Source: Prostheceraeus crozeri (lineage: Eukaryota; Platyhelminthes; Polycladida; Euryleptidae). From it: DNA of 64,000 nt. The DNA lies in NCBI GenBank assembly GCA_907163375.1, contig CAJQUW010008657.1, forward strand, positions 372,001 through 436,000, given 5' to 3'. The notes below the pieces were generated by a model that was not told where the DNA came from, did no database searches, and saw only the letters and a program-made list of their open reading frames with translations. This document shows positions 8,779 through 21,351 of this stretch, one piece after another. The position numbers were made by a program, and so were the translations under genes. Each line of letters begins with the position of its first letter. Position 1 is the first letter of the stretch.

Positions 8779-10238
8779 CATATGGAACGCATCAAGGCCA
8801 CGGAACCCCGAAATTACCCCGAAATCCCGAAATTACAGCGCGGAAGAGATTATATTAATAAATTATCGAAGATACATTCTAATATTATTACATGTTTTAA
8901 CTTACTACATGTATTTAGAAGCTGTGAATGAAGTCGATTGTCTTCATTAATAAGGCCAGTATATCAAGAAAATCCAGTAAATATAATAGGGAATCAAATT
9001 TTCAAGCATTCAACATATTGACTGAACAATTGATCACATTGAATTGTTGTCTTTTTTATTATAGTGGGGATTTATGCTGGCAGCATTTTAAAATTGTTAT
9101 TGAAAGTAGGGAACTTCAGTAAACATTAATATGCCGACCCATTTTAATTTGATAATGCCTCTGTGACCTAAATAAATGTCGCATTGGCAAAATGAATTTG
9201 TAAGGTTGCACTGTCTAAGATTTTCAGAGAAATTCAAGATTGTCGCCAATCAGAAACTGGTCTACTGAACGAACGGCCGGTGAAATGGATCAGTGGATGT
9301 AAAAGTTCACAGGTCAGACTGTCGGTAGAGAAATGATCACCGTGCGAGTCTAAATCGACAAATTTTTGGACCTGAAGAGTGCAATTATGGAAACAGTAGA
9401 ATCACGGAACAAGAAAAGTTCCCTATTTCAATCAGCATATTGAGATGCCAATTTAGCTGTAAGTTTGAAACACTTTTCAGATCTTGCCTCTATACAGTCA
9501 GAGACCTGAACGAACGGCATCTTGTACCTCTTTGGTTCTGTCAAATATCTCAGAATCTGTATTTTCAGTTAGAGAGCTGAACTGAAAATGTTTGACGTCA
9601 AATGTCGAAGCATTTTTTGGATTTCGAAAGTATGCAAATTATAAACAGACTGGCGACAAGCTCGACGAATAGCTTGTCCAAAACTCTGCAGCTGTACAGT
9701 CGAAGTAGACAACAATATCCAAGAAAAATGACTGAAACTGATCAGAGGACTTGTTTCTTTGGCTCAATGTCCGACTCATCCTCTACATTCCATTGTCCAA
9801 TCAATGCAGAACGACCGCATCACTGTCCCTTTTTCAAATAGAAACAGACGTAGAAACTGCTTTACTGTGTTTTTAACCATTGTATACAATGAATTGCTTC
9901 GTGATATAATAAGATAGCACTCTTGTTATTTTCTTGTCAAAGATCCTTATGGCAGTGTATGCAGCAGCATTACCATGCAGTGCATTCCGATTTTCATTTT
10001 CACAAATAAATGGCATTATTAGTAGTAGTAATAGTGTAATATTATATGAAAATCAGCAAAATTATTGGCATTACAAAGCTGCATGCAAATTTGAAAGTTA
10101 ATTATAGGAATGTAGAGCAGCTCCAGGAGCTGCAAGAGTTTCCGAGACACAGTTGCCTATTTGGATGGCAATAGCTAAACGTTTATATAAATAAAGAACA
10201 ATCACCAGTTTCGGTGGCGATTCGAGAACACAGCTTTT
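8777..10238. other. Gene-free stretch
   Basis: No protein family, RNA gene or transposon end was recognised. Frames are short and show no motif. A perfect 8-bp-arm palindrome lies at 10117-10133. Confidence 0.4.
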
Positions 10239-10740
10239 TTAAAAAAGGAAAGTAAATTCACCATAGTCACCATAAGTTTCGATGGAAGCAGGTTGGAAGA
10301 AGTCTTTGTTCAGCTTTCTTCGTTCAACTGCTCTCGCGACAGATAATCCAGCCGAGGTCGTAGAGGCCCGTCGGGTCTGATGTCCTGGTCTATCAACAGT
10401 CCAATATGTTCCAGCACAGTTGGTAATTGGATGGAATGCATTGATTGCCCTGTCCATCATGTCGTTCATAAGCGAATGGCGAATATGGCGACCCGTACTT
10501 CTAAGGCATAGACGAATCCGTGCCATTACCGTCAGCTTTTGAGTAGCAGCGCGTGCACATTATGCGCAATAGAAGCGGAGGGCTCCGATGCGTATGGCGG
10601 AAGCAGCGCGAAGTTGATTGTCAGTCAGATGAAGGCCGAGCTACAAAGACGGCAATGCATTGATACAGTCACCTGATCCTTTTGCTGCACAGGAGGTCAG
10701 TCGAGTGCGGTCAAGCTGGCTAGCGGGGAGTAGGAGTGAT
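10239..10740 (-). pseudogene. Retroelement C-terminal domain remnant (non-LTR type)
   Basis: Minus-strand translations follow, in order, the conserved tail found after the reverse transcriptase in many invertebrate retroelements: INALPSL then LGLHLTDNQLRAA then IRIGAPLC upstream (about 10690-10560), then GRHIRHSLMNDMMDRAI, then AVERRKLNKDF and FQPASIETYGDYG (10526-10239). These correspond to the family phrases for 'alanine-leucine-pro...LGL..DD..R.A...RLG', 'GR..RH...ND...RA' and 'F.P.A.ETLG..G'. The copy is broken, with several breaks, and no reverse transcriptase core is visible beside it. I infer the assignment from remembered family patterns; the exact clade is unclear. Confidence 0.6.
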
Positions 10741-11502
10741 ACAAGAAGAGCAGAAGAAGTAATACTTCTATTCTTCCCCTCCCCACATTTCTGTTGCTGA
10801 CACCCGGAAGTACTGCATCGTCAACGATCTTCTCTTGCTTTACGGGCAGTTTCACTAGCGTTGCATAGCGTTGAGTGTGTAAAACTCCTCTTATCTGACT
10901 TGTAGAACATTCACAGCCTCAGAATTAGACAACTGCTGGTCATTTGTCTGTTGACAACAATCACACGAAGTTCATGATCACTGCTGTACCTTGTATTCTA
11001 ACTGAGAATCCAAGGGACCAATCCTTCATCCTAGGGTTCAAGACTTCTCAGTCGTGTTGTAGTGTCACTTAGTGACGGATCAAGTCTATTATTCTAAACC
11101 CAATGTGACCAACTTTGGGGAAATTTTATGATTTTGGAAAACTTGAAAAATGTGTGTTGGGGGAAGGAATAGAAGTACCCCCACGACTTCTGTTTATGTA
11201 GGAAGTTAGGTAGAAATGAAGGGTGAAGACACTGTGAGAACCAGTGATTTCAAGCTGCTTCTTATATATTTGTTTCTTGGAATTCCTATGTCACTAGAAA
11301 TGCGTTGACAAGTAGAATCCGAAGCATGGGGAGACGATAAAAATACTGAAGCTGCTATAAAACTTGAGGATGAAATGCCCAGACCACTAAACTTCGCAGG
11401 GGAACCATATGACATTATGATATTAACCATATGATATTATATATATACGTATATCTACAGCACTCTAGTTTTGCTCAACTAACAAGGTGATTTTTTGTTT
11501 TA
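10741..11502. other. Gene-free stretch
   Basis: No gene is recognised. The sequence from about 10741 to 10800 may still belong to the retroelement remnant. The remainder up to the Tc1 target site carries only short frames. Confidence 0.35.
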
Positions 11503-11504
11503 TA

Positions 11505-12789
11505 CAGATTGTTTCATAAAAAATGGATCACCCTTAAACATCGCCTTAACTTCAACTTTGTCTAACTCCGCCAAACTTGAACGAATTTCTCTGAAATTTG
11601 GAAGATATGTCAGTTGTGCTTACTAGTATCATTGTTGGAAATTTCAAGCATGAATATTGAGTTGTTTTCCTGTTATAGATAAAAAAGTAGTAGATAATTT
11701 GATCTTCATTTAGCAATGTTACACAAAATCATACCTCACTCTTCTAAAATTACATTTGTTTCCTTTGTTATGTAATATGTTGTTCTACAAGCCAAAAGCT
11801 ATCAAGCAAAACAAAAATAAAGAAAATCGGTCAATCAGAGCCAGTATAGCACCAATATTCATCAACAATAATGTAACTGCTACATGGTGATTAACTGAAC
11901 TTCATGTTCCATAGCTTCCTGACTTCGTTGTGGTGGTGTTGGCAGCACTCCTGATTGCTTTCAGCTAGAAATCTATCTCTTACCGGTTGAAAACAATACA
12001 AAGCACAAATGAACAATAACGAGATCGCATTCACAAAAGGCAGAGTGTCAGTCTTGTTAGAACTTGCTAGAACCTAGCCTTGCTAGGATAGTGATGGTCG
12101 ATTGAGATTATGGATAAAATCTGATCAGGAAATTCCGAGACATTTACATCGTCCCCGGGTACAAGGTGGTGCGACTCTACTGATTTGGGCTGGCATTTGG
12201 ACCAATGGCCGCTCTGAACTTCACATACAGCAAGGAACCATGAATTCTGAACGCTATGTGAATGTTTTACGAATGAACATTGGCCAAATGACAGATCAAC
12301 TTGGTGATCCATCGACTTGGTTATTTATGGATGATAATGCTATGTGTCACAGGAGTAGTAGAGTCAACTTATGCAAGTCTCAATTAGGGCTTAGCACATT
12401 ATCTTGGCCAGCTCGTTCTCCTAATCTGAATCCCATAGAAAATGTATGGAGTATTCTAAAACGTAACGTTCGTCGTTCACTGCTACCTACAAATGGCGTA
12501 TCACAACTTACGTCACTGTTAAAAAGAGAGTGGAGAAAGTTAGATCAGTCAAAAATCAACGATATCATCGAATCAATGCCTAGACGAATTGGTAATGTCA
12601 TTGACAATAAGGGTAGGGCCACAAAATATTAGCTTCTTACGAACCGTTACTGTATCATAGCTTATCAGATTATATAAGGACATTTAAATATATTAGGGAC
12701 ATGAAATAACATGAAAAATGCTTTCTGTATCATACTTATGTTTTATTTAGTCAAATTTTAGGATGATCCACTTTTTATGAAACGGACTG
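11505..12789 (+). mobile_element. Tc1-like DNA transposon, deleted, with both ends
   Basis: The left end CAGATTGTTTCATAAAAA and the inverted right end CAGTCCGTTTCATAAAAA match closely and extend into TGGATCA. TA target duplications lie at 11503-11504 and 12790-12791. The element is about 1.29 kb and holds the C-terminal half of a Tc1 transposase at 12102-12632. The ends look usable in trans, but the transposase is incomplete. Confidence 0.85.
12102..12632 (+). pseudogene. Tc1-type DD34E transposase, C-terminal part
   Basis: The 176-codon frame shows family landmarks in order: RLWIKSDQE, GGATLLIWAGIW, a second catalytic aspartate in FMDDNAMCH, then LSWPARSPNLNPIENVW, whose glutamate follows that aspartate by 34 residues, the Tc1 spacing. 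It ends SMPRRIGNVIDNKGRATKY, the normal C-terminus. Tc1 transposases are usually about 340 residues. The paired helix-turn-helix region and the first catalytic aspartate are missing. Just upstream a stop precedes SDGRLRLW, and a scrap resembling the N-terminal start (GRVSVLLELA) lies near 12040-12065, so about 130 residues were lost by an internal deletion near 12080. Confidence 0.85.
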
Positions 12790-12791
12790 TA

Positions 12792-13370
12792 TTTTTCTTA
12801 CTATGTTTACATTTTATCAATATCTTCAAGAAGGGCAAACAAACACTGTTATTGTAAATATTGCCAAGGCATTATTAACATCGATTGTTGAAAACACTTT
12901 ACTTGCTGCATGTATATATGTAGTTTGTCAATTAAATTCCATTGAATTAGATGACACAGATATAGTTTGATCTTCGTTGCTTCATCATTAATTAATTTTG
13001 GCAAGTTGACAAGCGCATGACTGATGAAGAAATGAAATTTAAAAATAGTGATAGAAATTTAACAAATTGTCGTCTGAGAGCAAAATGATAGGAATTTACA
13101 CACTACTGCTATATAATAATGAACAGTACTAATATAGCAGATAAGATACAAATACATCTAAGTCAGGAACTCTGTTAAACGTTTCGCAGTCCTACGGTTC
13201 ACAGAATGAATCTAGCTCTTAGAAAGCTCGATAACTGATATCAGGCTCGCGGGAGCGCTTCAACGTTTGTCCTGCTTTGCATGCTATACGTATCAAGATT
13301 TTTCAATATTCAATCAGCTGTAGAAAGGTAAATAATGAATGTATTCGAAAGCCCTCCGGTGACTTTCATG
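12792..13370. other. Gene-free stretch with a Penelope-like motif scrap
   Basis: No gene is seen. On the minus strand at about 13215-13165 the phrase GGACTGCGAAACGTTTAAC resembles the CGAAACGTT stem-loop region that commonly follows Penelope-like reverse transcriptases. This is a weak hint of an old fragment. Confidence 0.3.
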
Positions 13371-13380
13371 AATTGATATA

Positions 13381-14005
13381 ATGAAGTCAAATGTAAATTT
13401 AGACCGTCAATTATTATTTGTTTTAATGCTACTACCTGGAATGCTGAAACTGGCTTCTCAGCGTCTGTTTATTATGAGAACATCAAAGACTATTTTCAAT
13501 CGGAAGGCACTCTTTATGGTATATGAAGCTTTAATAGTTCCCCTCCTTCTATACGCGGCTCCTCTGTTTCTCTATATTCCGAAAACCATCGAAGATAAAC
13601 TTGAGAAATTTCATCGACGAGGGCATCGATTAATTTGTGGGAATTTCTGTGATATAAATCATTTTCCCCGGTTATCTAACATGAGACACGAAAGGGCGAG
13701 CAAGTTTTTTTTAATAAGTGTGAAACCATTCGATCCCACCCTTTTCATAATTGCATTCCAAAACGTCTATCATGCAGCGGGAAAAAGATGTCAACCATCA
13801 GCTTCAACTTCAAGACGGTTGCATTCGTTTGTACCATCGATGTGTTCCATGCTAAATCAGAGTCAATGACGGTAATTGTAAATATTGTTGATTTGTTTTA
13901 ATTTTGTGAGTATGTAATAATTTCATCTCGTTATGACTGTACGTAACTTCTCGTGATGTTTATGATTTTCATTGAATCAAATATACAATACTTGCTTACT
14001 TACCT
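13381..14005 (+). pseudogene. LINE 3' fragment (CR1/L2-like reverse transcriptase tail)
   Basis: The 162-codon frame resembles the region after the polymerase core of CR1/L2/Jockey-type LINEs: KALFMVYEALIVPLLLYAAP, then LEKFHRRGHRLICG, matching the family pattern of a Tyr-rich 'Y...I.P.L.Y..P.......LE..QRRA.RLI'. No catalytic motifs remain. The stop at 13867-13869 is followed by an AT-rich 3' region ending near 14005 in ATACAATACTTGCTTACTTAC, a plausible tail. It is a 5'-truncated dead copy. Confidence 0.65.
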
Positions 14006-14009
14006 AATA

Positions 14010-14765
14010 GTGCTACACCTAGCAAGCATGGTCTCCTGGACCCTTTTACGGAATCTGTTAGCTTCTCTCTAGAATCCGTGCTGATTGGGAGAATATCTTT
14101 AATGTGTGAGTGTTGCTAACCTCCATGATCAGCTGTAAAACTGCAATGGTCTGATAAATGACATTGCACAGTATTGACATTCCTTCAAACGAAACTGCTC
14201 TAAGGGTGAACTTCAGGCCGATTCGGGTGACGAATTTCCGCAATACTGAAGCGCTTGATTAATATGACATGGTCATCAGTTATACGACGAAGCTGACCGA
14301 ATTGGTGTGCATGTAGATGCAAGATTCAATATGAAGATTCCATCCCAGTGTTGCCAGCTGATGCAATTGTATTACATATGATTTAGGGGCTCATTCTAAT
14401 ATCTATTCTGATACTTACTCGTACCTGTCTGTAAGTAAGAAACTTCGATCAGTGGAAATTTTTAAAGGGGATGCCACCATCAGGAACGTTTTTGAAAGTG
14501 AAATTGTGTGGACATTTTCGAAAAAAACAGAATTACGGCGTGTCCAAGCCACAAAGTATGTGAAGGTCTAAGGTAAGCCTACAAAATTAGAAACTTGCAA
14601 GCACTGAAGTAGGCCTAATCTACCTTTCGCCAAAGCCGATCACCGATAGGATGTTTTGAACACCTCCGAGACCATAAAATCTGCAGGCCTAAGGACAATA
14701 GGCTTATACGAAATGCGGGCATAATTTGCATCTTGGACCATCCTGATGCGAGCAGATTACATGAA
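14010..14765. other. Gene-free stretch
   Basis: No gene or element boundary is recognised. It contains one copy of the octamer TAGGCCTA at 14610-14617. Confidence 0.35.
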
Positions 14766-14769
14766 TAAC

Positions 14770-15300
14770 ATTAATAATTCTTTATTGATTATTACAAAAG
14801 CGATACATAATATGAAAACGTCTGCACATAGCATGATCACGAGAATGAGGAATATTTAACAACCGATTTGCGGTATAGTGTAGTGCGGATTTCAAAAGCA
14901 ATGGGAGAAGGATTCTTGACTGTCTAGCGTCACTCCGAGCTTCTCTCAATGAGAAAAATGTAGACAAAGGATGTGAGTTCTTGTTTCGAGCAATTTTGCT
15001 TATGAGTCTAATGCAAAGTTTGTCAAGTCGTAATTGAAAACACGGTCTTTCATAGGACTTTGTCCATCTTAAGGCAATACGATCAAGGTGGTCGAGTTTG
15101 TTGAATAACTGCTGACTGATGTCACACATCGCAGGATAGCAGGAAGATATATTGCAAAACACTACACTTTGATAACTTTTCCAAACAATACAATCTGGGT
15201 TTCTGCTATCCTTAGGTCTCTTGACAAAAGAAATACTTGCAACACTTTTTATACAGTTCAGTTCTTCAAATAATTCAGGCAGCCTATAGCAACTTCTTGA
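14770..15300 (-). pseudogene. LINE 3' fragment (CR1-like reverse transcriptase tail)
   Basis: The minus-strand frame 15162-14782 reads QQLFNKLDHLDRIALRWTKS, the 'L..KLE.LQRRA.R' step of LINE reverse transcriptase tails. It continues with a second Arg/Leu-rich block (RLDKLCIRLISKIARNKNSH, then HTYNRLLNIPHS-like sequence). Upstream minus-strand codons to about 15300 continue the same domain in part. Downstream, ATCAATAAAGAATT at 14787-14774 on the minus strand supplies an AATAAA near the end. It is 5'-truncated and dead. Confidence 0.6.
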
Positions 15301-15877
15301 AGGTAGAATACAGGCTAAACCTTTGCATTTGGTGGCGAAATTTCATATGAATGTATGCTATACTAACGAAGAATAAGTCATTAACTCCCTTGAATACGAT
15401 CATGCACGCATATAATTAGCCTGACCAATGCAGATTTCAGTTGAAGACAACGAATTTTCATTGTACCCAATTACACCTAATTACCTAATTACATTGTCTC
15501 AATTAGCAACAGCGTCTGACCATCTTTCACATGCAATGCACGCAATGAATATGATTGAATTCAACTTTCTCTTGATAATGACATAGCCTCCACATTTATA
15601 TAGGCCTATATGTGTAGACCAATGTTTGTTTGCAATTCTAGTCCAGCAGTCCATCAGCTCCCACTTGATGCAATGCACGTTGTAGTGCTCTCATGATAGA
15701 TCAAGATTTTGCTTCGTTTTTTCCTTAGCAAATTTTGATAAAATTCCAGAAGCAGAGTACAAGTAGCATGATGAAATGCACACGCTAGTATTACAAACAT
15801 GGGAAAATATTTTTAATCTATGCATTCAGTGTGTTATGTGATCATGCTTTCGATATAGAAGTTTTGCTTCATTCATA
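15301..15877. other. Gene-free stretch
   Basis: Nothing is recognised apart from one TAGGCCTA octamer at 15601-15608. Confidence 0.35.
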
Positions 15878-16861
15878 CACTGTAAATCGCTTGATACGAA
15901 AATTACATACAAACATATACCAAAATCGCATACAATTTGAAACTAACATCTGATACGAGATTCTCGTATGCTTACAGAGATCTTGTATGCTTTTCATACG
16001 AAATCTCACTTACTTTCGTATGTGATTGGTATGTTGTGATACGAACTATTCCATCTGTGATTGGCTGTTTTACACTGAAATACGAGTTGTTGGTATGTTT
16101 TATATACGAGACCTTATGCAAATTCGTCCTCATTCTTATGCCTCTGGTATGTAGAGCTTTAAGTCACATAGCAAAAAAATATTTGTATTACATACTACTG
16201 TCAAATAACCTTTTTCGGTAATGCCAGTCGTGAATATTTTTTGTTTGATAGAGTGATATTCAACTACACGTGGTTTAGATTTTATGTTAATTTTATGCTG
16301 CATGTAGTCGTTGCTACGCATTTAACAACATTAACAGAACACTTAGTTATCTCTACTTTATGAACCAAGTTGATTAGTATCAGCTCATTCAAACGATATT
16401 ATTCGTGCAATCATGTTCACTTATATATCTCAAACATAACTATTTTTGCGTTCATGAATTATGTGTTTTTATTCTGAATTGATAATATGCCTAATTTCAA
16501 AAGTACATAATTCATAATTGTTGATGGTTGAATACTAATTTATTATTCATGAAATGCCTTAGACTTAAATGTATTAAAATCGAATTCAGTATTGAAAGTA
16601 AGACCCTTGAATGTCATTATCTCACTACTTACAAAACAGTAGTAACATTAGTGTGATCTTTATTGACAGAAGGCCTTAAATCAACATACTTTAGACATAA
16701 TTGTTGCTTTCTTTTAACAATGTGCTGGTATGGCTTTAGTATGTAAAGCATGCCACACTTGAAATAACATGCGAAAAGCATACAAATAGATACAGAAATA
16801 TACCAAAAAATCTTTTGGTGTGCATCCTTCGTATGTGATTGGTATTGAGCGATTTACAGTG
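15878..16861. mobile_element. Nonautonomous CACTG-ended DNA element
   Basis: The ends are inverted copies: CACTGTAAATCGCTTGATAC on the left and, inverted on the right, CACTGTAAATCGCTCAATAC. Each is flanked by TA. The body contains many copies of GTATG/CATAC and ATACGA near both ends, often as GTATGTGATTGGTATG. CACTG ends with dense subterminal repeats suit the EnSpm/CACTA group; the TA flanks would also suit a Tc1/mariner-type MITE. No transposase is encoded. Confidence 0.75.
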
Positions 16862-16863
16862 TA

Positions 16864-18620
16864 GAACATTCATATTCATTAATTGGCACCATCAAACTCA
16901 ATTTGGGGTATTAAAGTTCTGATATTGATGTGCTAAATTACAAATCATTCTTGCTGATAACATGCAGACAGCAGCCATAAATGGGAGCTCTAAACTTCAC
17001 TCAGAATGTACCAAGCATGATTTTCAGTTATCAAAGTAACGCTTCTGGACATTGGTATGCTTCAAGGCTTGTGATTATATGAAATAGAGTCGATTATTCA
17101 GCATAAAAAGATAATGATAATGCATTGGAGCAATGGAGGTCCAGGAGGAAAATATTTTCTTTCTATGGCAGGACAATCGTTAAAAGGTGAGGGGACAAAT
17201 CTTTGCGAGCTGGCCCACTGCAATGATATTCTTTCCTCCCAATGTAAATTGTTGATCGCAAAAGTATGTGTGAAAACAGTTACTACTTGATTGCCCCATC
17301 GGAAAAAGAGAGGCAAATGGATTGTTCTACAAGACTCACTTCAAATCTTTAGCTCAGTCTAAATCCAAGCAGAGATGTAAGTGCAAACTTAATGATGTCT
17401 CCTGGAAGGCACAAGCTTCGATATCTCAATATTGTATCTTCAGTTTAAATCCTGTTGAACACCATTTTCAAGAAATAGAGTGGTAAATCAATAACATGGA
17501 AACTACGAGTCAACTTCCAAAAATTGCAACTGTTTTTCTCTCGGAAATTCTAAGCTACGTTTCGCTAAATTCAAGCTCTCCACCCGGAAAATAAGAACAG
17601 GGGAATGTAAGACGAGCAGCGCCGTGATGCCAAATCTGCTCCACTGCTTTAACTGTGTGTGACGAGCAGTGCCCGTAATATCCTTTTATGCAACTTTTCA
17701 GCTATTCCGATCACTTGGGACGTGCCGCTCATGTCATGGGTAGTTCACACCCGGCGCGAACGGCCATCAAACGAAAAGAAATGCGAGTACTTGATCACTT
17801 GCATTTTTGGAAAGTATACATATCTGTCAATTATCTACTTTTCATCTAGTTTCTTGACTTTCGAGCTCCTCTGCTTTGCATGAGCATTATGCTCTCATCC
17901 TCAAATGCAATCATGGTAATGTTTGATTATGGTAATAATGAAGTGCATTGGCTTCAAAATGAGACCTAACATTTGTTAACTTCTGTTGAATAATTGGAAA
18001 GTTATGCTGACTTAAAATTTAGTCACGTTTTTATGCCGCACACTGTGGGTTTCTTGCTTGTAAAATATTGATACTATTCCACTCAAAAATAATTTTGCCA
18101 AGCATTTAAGAAATACGAGCTTAAGACATTCTTAGCTTGCATCTCAAAAATACGTCATACATTTACTTACTCATAATGATTTTAAAAGTAGCATGATGTT
18201 ACCTGCGAAAAGAAAATGTCCTAAAATATTCAATTTAATCGATAAGAATCTTTGAGTTTTGCCAATGAAGTCAAGGAAAAAGCAGAAACATAGAATATAT
18301 CATAGCCACCAGATGCAATCTTTTCGAAATAATGCAAAAGCAAACTAACTTTGTAATAAGCATGATTTTGCACAAAGTTGAAATGCAAATTAATACTATC
18401 ACAAATCACGTACTAGTCCTTATTCTACTATGGGGCATATGGTGCCCCAAATCGCTCTTCTTATGTAGATTTATTTGTCTTTTCCTTTGATTGAATGTTA
18501 AAATTTCCTGACTTTTCATGTTTATATCAATCAACAAAATTTCCATAAGTAATATCTACACTAAAATCGACATAGAACCTACGCATTCGGTGCGGTGCTG
18601 TATTTCTTGCAAAGCCATTC
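16864..18620. other. Gene-free stretch
   Basis: No gene is recognised. A 7-bp perfect stem-loop (TGGGGCA/TGCCCCA) lies at 18431-18449. Frames are short and motif-free. Confidence 0.35.
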
Positions 18621-18628
18621 CTTCAGAT

Positions 18629-19417
18629 CAGGGATGCGGAGTCCTTTTATTTTGATGGGACTCCGACTCCGGGGGTTGATAGGAATCCGGCTTTTGATAG
18701 GACTCCGACTCCAGGTAGCAAGTATATAAAGCCTAGTTTTTTGATAAAAAAACTGGCAACCTACATCATAGATCATTATAGGCGTACTTGAAACTATATT
18801 TAGTGATCATTGCTGTATCAATTATCAATCATTTACGATGAAAGTTCATCAAATGTCGCTTTCAGTTGAATGCATGAGACTAGGCTCCTCCCATCTTGGT
18901 GATGTGTGCTTCACACGGTTTTTCTGCAGTCTCTACCAGGCAGGAAAATCTCCATCCTTCTCCAAAAAATATGAGTACACTTCTGATTTTAATATGCACT
19001 TTGGAAGAGACATCACACACGATTAACGTGAGAGTGAGAGGTAACGTTCTCAAACAAACTAGTATTTCACTTTTGTCTCTGATGTGACCTTTGGTGCGCA
19101 AGTGTGATCGAGGCTAGGAAGGTTTGTCTTCTCTATTAAATCATCGAGTGAAGCGACAGTCCTTTTTCACTATCACGGTTCATTCCCTCAACTATTACAA
19201 GCCTTGCATGCAGCAGTGTCTGTGTGCTTTTGCTTGACGGAGAAAGTTGACATCAAGACAGTAACAGCTATGCACGAGGATAAATAATTTGTTTGTATTA
19301 TATTTCGGATCTAGTTATAGGCCGGAGTCCAGAGCCCTATCGTTTGATAGGACTTCGACTCCGACTCCAGCAAAAATGATAGGACTCCGGGACCCCGACT
19401 CCGACTCCGCATCCCTG
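18629..19417. mobile_element. Nonautonomous hAT element, copy A
   Basis: It begins CAGGGATGCGGAGTCC and ends with the inverted copy GACTCCGCATCCCTG. Flanks CTTCAGAT (18621-18628) and CTTCAGAG (19418-19425) are an 8-bp target duplication with one change, as hAT elements make. Both ends carry tandem GGACTCCGACTCC units. The 789-bp element encodes no transposase. It is closely similar over its whole length to the copy at 35601-36367. Small frames present in both copies only reflect that similarity. Confidence 0.9.
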
Positions 19418-19425
19418 CTTCAGAG

Positions 19426-19756
19426 ATTACCATTAGCGTTACTTCTGATATTAGCATGCTCGCCTTTTAAGCTGTGGATATCTGACTTGCAAGTATTGAC
19501 GTCAGCTTGCAAGTGAAGCTACTTGCTTATCATATGTAAAGAGACTGATGAACAATAATCAATCGGCAATTCTGATCCTGAAAGAATATCGCAGAGAACA
19601 GATAATTTTCCAGCATGACACTTACCACTATTATTTTCCAACAACAAAGCATGCGATTACGGAAACTTGATCACTACCACAATAGGATAAACTGCACGAA
19701 AATTCGATGAAAGCGATGTTGAGAAAGCAACAGAACCAGAAAAACATGAGCACTGA

Positions 19757-19810
<54 letters not shown>

Positions 19811-21343
19811 CACACAGCCAACCGCTTCAGTGACCGCTTGGCTTAAGATGTATTCAATGAATTCATCGAAGAAAAAGTGTCCTATTCTACACTGTAATTA
19901 TATTGTGTCGTTAGTTCGAATTAAATGGTTTTTGTTTTAAATTTAAACAATTTAAGAGGTGATTAAATCTGCGTTTTGTAAAATCGCGACAATTCACAAA
20001 CTTTCTTGCCCTTACTCGAACCACATAGAGTATTAGCTTATTGAGTAAATCATACTTATACTGTAATGTGATATACACGTATAACTGCGCGAAAAGCTCT
20101 GTCAGGCGCAGCAGTGACGCTTTGCACATGACTCTACATGTACGTGCATACATAAGCGTCATAAATGTGTTTTATGATACGGAATCACTGAGTTTGGGAA
20201 ACATATTCAGTGCAGTCATCAGATCAGTATTTCGTATACAAAATTATCGTGCAGCTTTTCGATCGCATGATTAATATATAAAGTCAATTATTCTATTAAT
20301 CTCGCACAACTCTGCAATACCTCAATAACTTCATGTCTGGCAATCATCAAGTGAAATTTTTAAAGAGCAAGCAAATTATAAAAGTTCACGAAACAAAGGA
20401 AGATGGACTATCTTGGTCAATCTCTTACAAGTACAGGCTCTTATGATAAATAGATGCCAATGTGTAACATGAGTATTAAAGATATCTATTGATAAGTAAT
20501 ATAGTATGTAGTATACAAATTGGAATTGTAGTAGCCTATGATAAATATACGAAACTGACATATTCTTCGTTTATTCCCGAAAGTATTCGTTTATAGCCTA
20601 CTCGCTAACGACATTGCTCCATGTCCGAGTGTTTTACTTATCCTGTTGTCACTATTTTGTGCTATAAGTGCTTTACAAAAATGTAGAATATGTCTTGGGC
20701 TTGATCCGATCCATATTTGGACCCATGTTGCCCGGACATTCAGCAAGCACTCCACCACAAGGACACTGCGTCAGTAACGACATTTGCACGATGTTCAAAT
20801 TAAATATAATACTTTTACGTTGAGAATGTCGTAAATACCACTTGAATCGATTGAATCTATCATTGGATTATGCAAATTCACACTATAGTTCATGTCAGTC
20901 ATACTGTAATTCCGTCTGATAATCGTCAATGCACCTTTTTTAAGTGCAATCAATGGTGCGTGATAATAAGCGATGTCCTTATCATTTACAAAAAACAATG
21001 CAAGCTTTGAAAATGCTGAATTAGTCATTGCTAACTCCTTATTTTGGGGTATCCAACTTCACTACGTCATTCAAAAGTTGACATTATTTGAAGTTATTGA
21101 ATTTCACTATTTGCAGACGTGAGTGCAATGATGCTTACTTGAGCTTAGTGTACATAGTTGTTGAAAGTTTCCAGCCAAAATCATTTTATCATTTCGAAAC
21201 ATGGGTCATCAGCTCCAACAAAATAGATATTGAAATCATGATGTAGATATAGAGGTGGTACTCTAGAGGTGGAGGCATGCAGTAAAATGTGTACAGGAAA
21301 AGTTAGTCAAATGTGTGAAGGGATACTCAACTTTCTTAATTAT
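19426..21343. other. Gene-free stretch with a GA microsatellite
   Basis: A (GA)n run of about 24 units lies at 19762-19809. No gene or transposon end is recognised elsewhere. Confidence 0.4.
19762..19809. repeat. (GA)n microsatellite
   Basis: An uninterrupted GA dinucleotide run ends in GGG. Arg-Glu repeats in a frame across it are artefacts. Confidence 0.95.
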
Positions 21344-21351
21344 GTCTAGAA

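Noticed and set aside
8470-8931. Several frames with long Ile-Tyr runs
   Set aside because: They are produced by the (TA)n microsatellite.
18838-19101. Frames of 62-73 codons shared with 35792-36055
   Set aside because: They are shared only because both are copies of one hAT element; no transposase motif is present.
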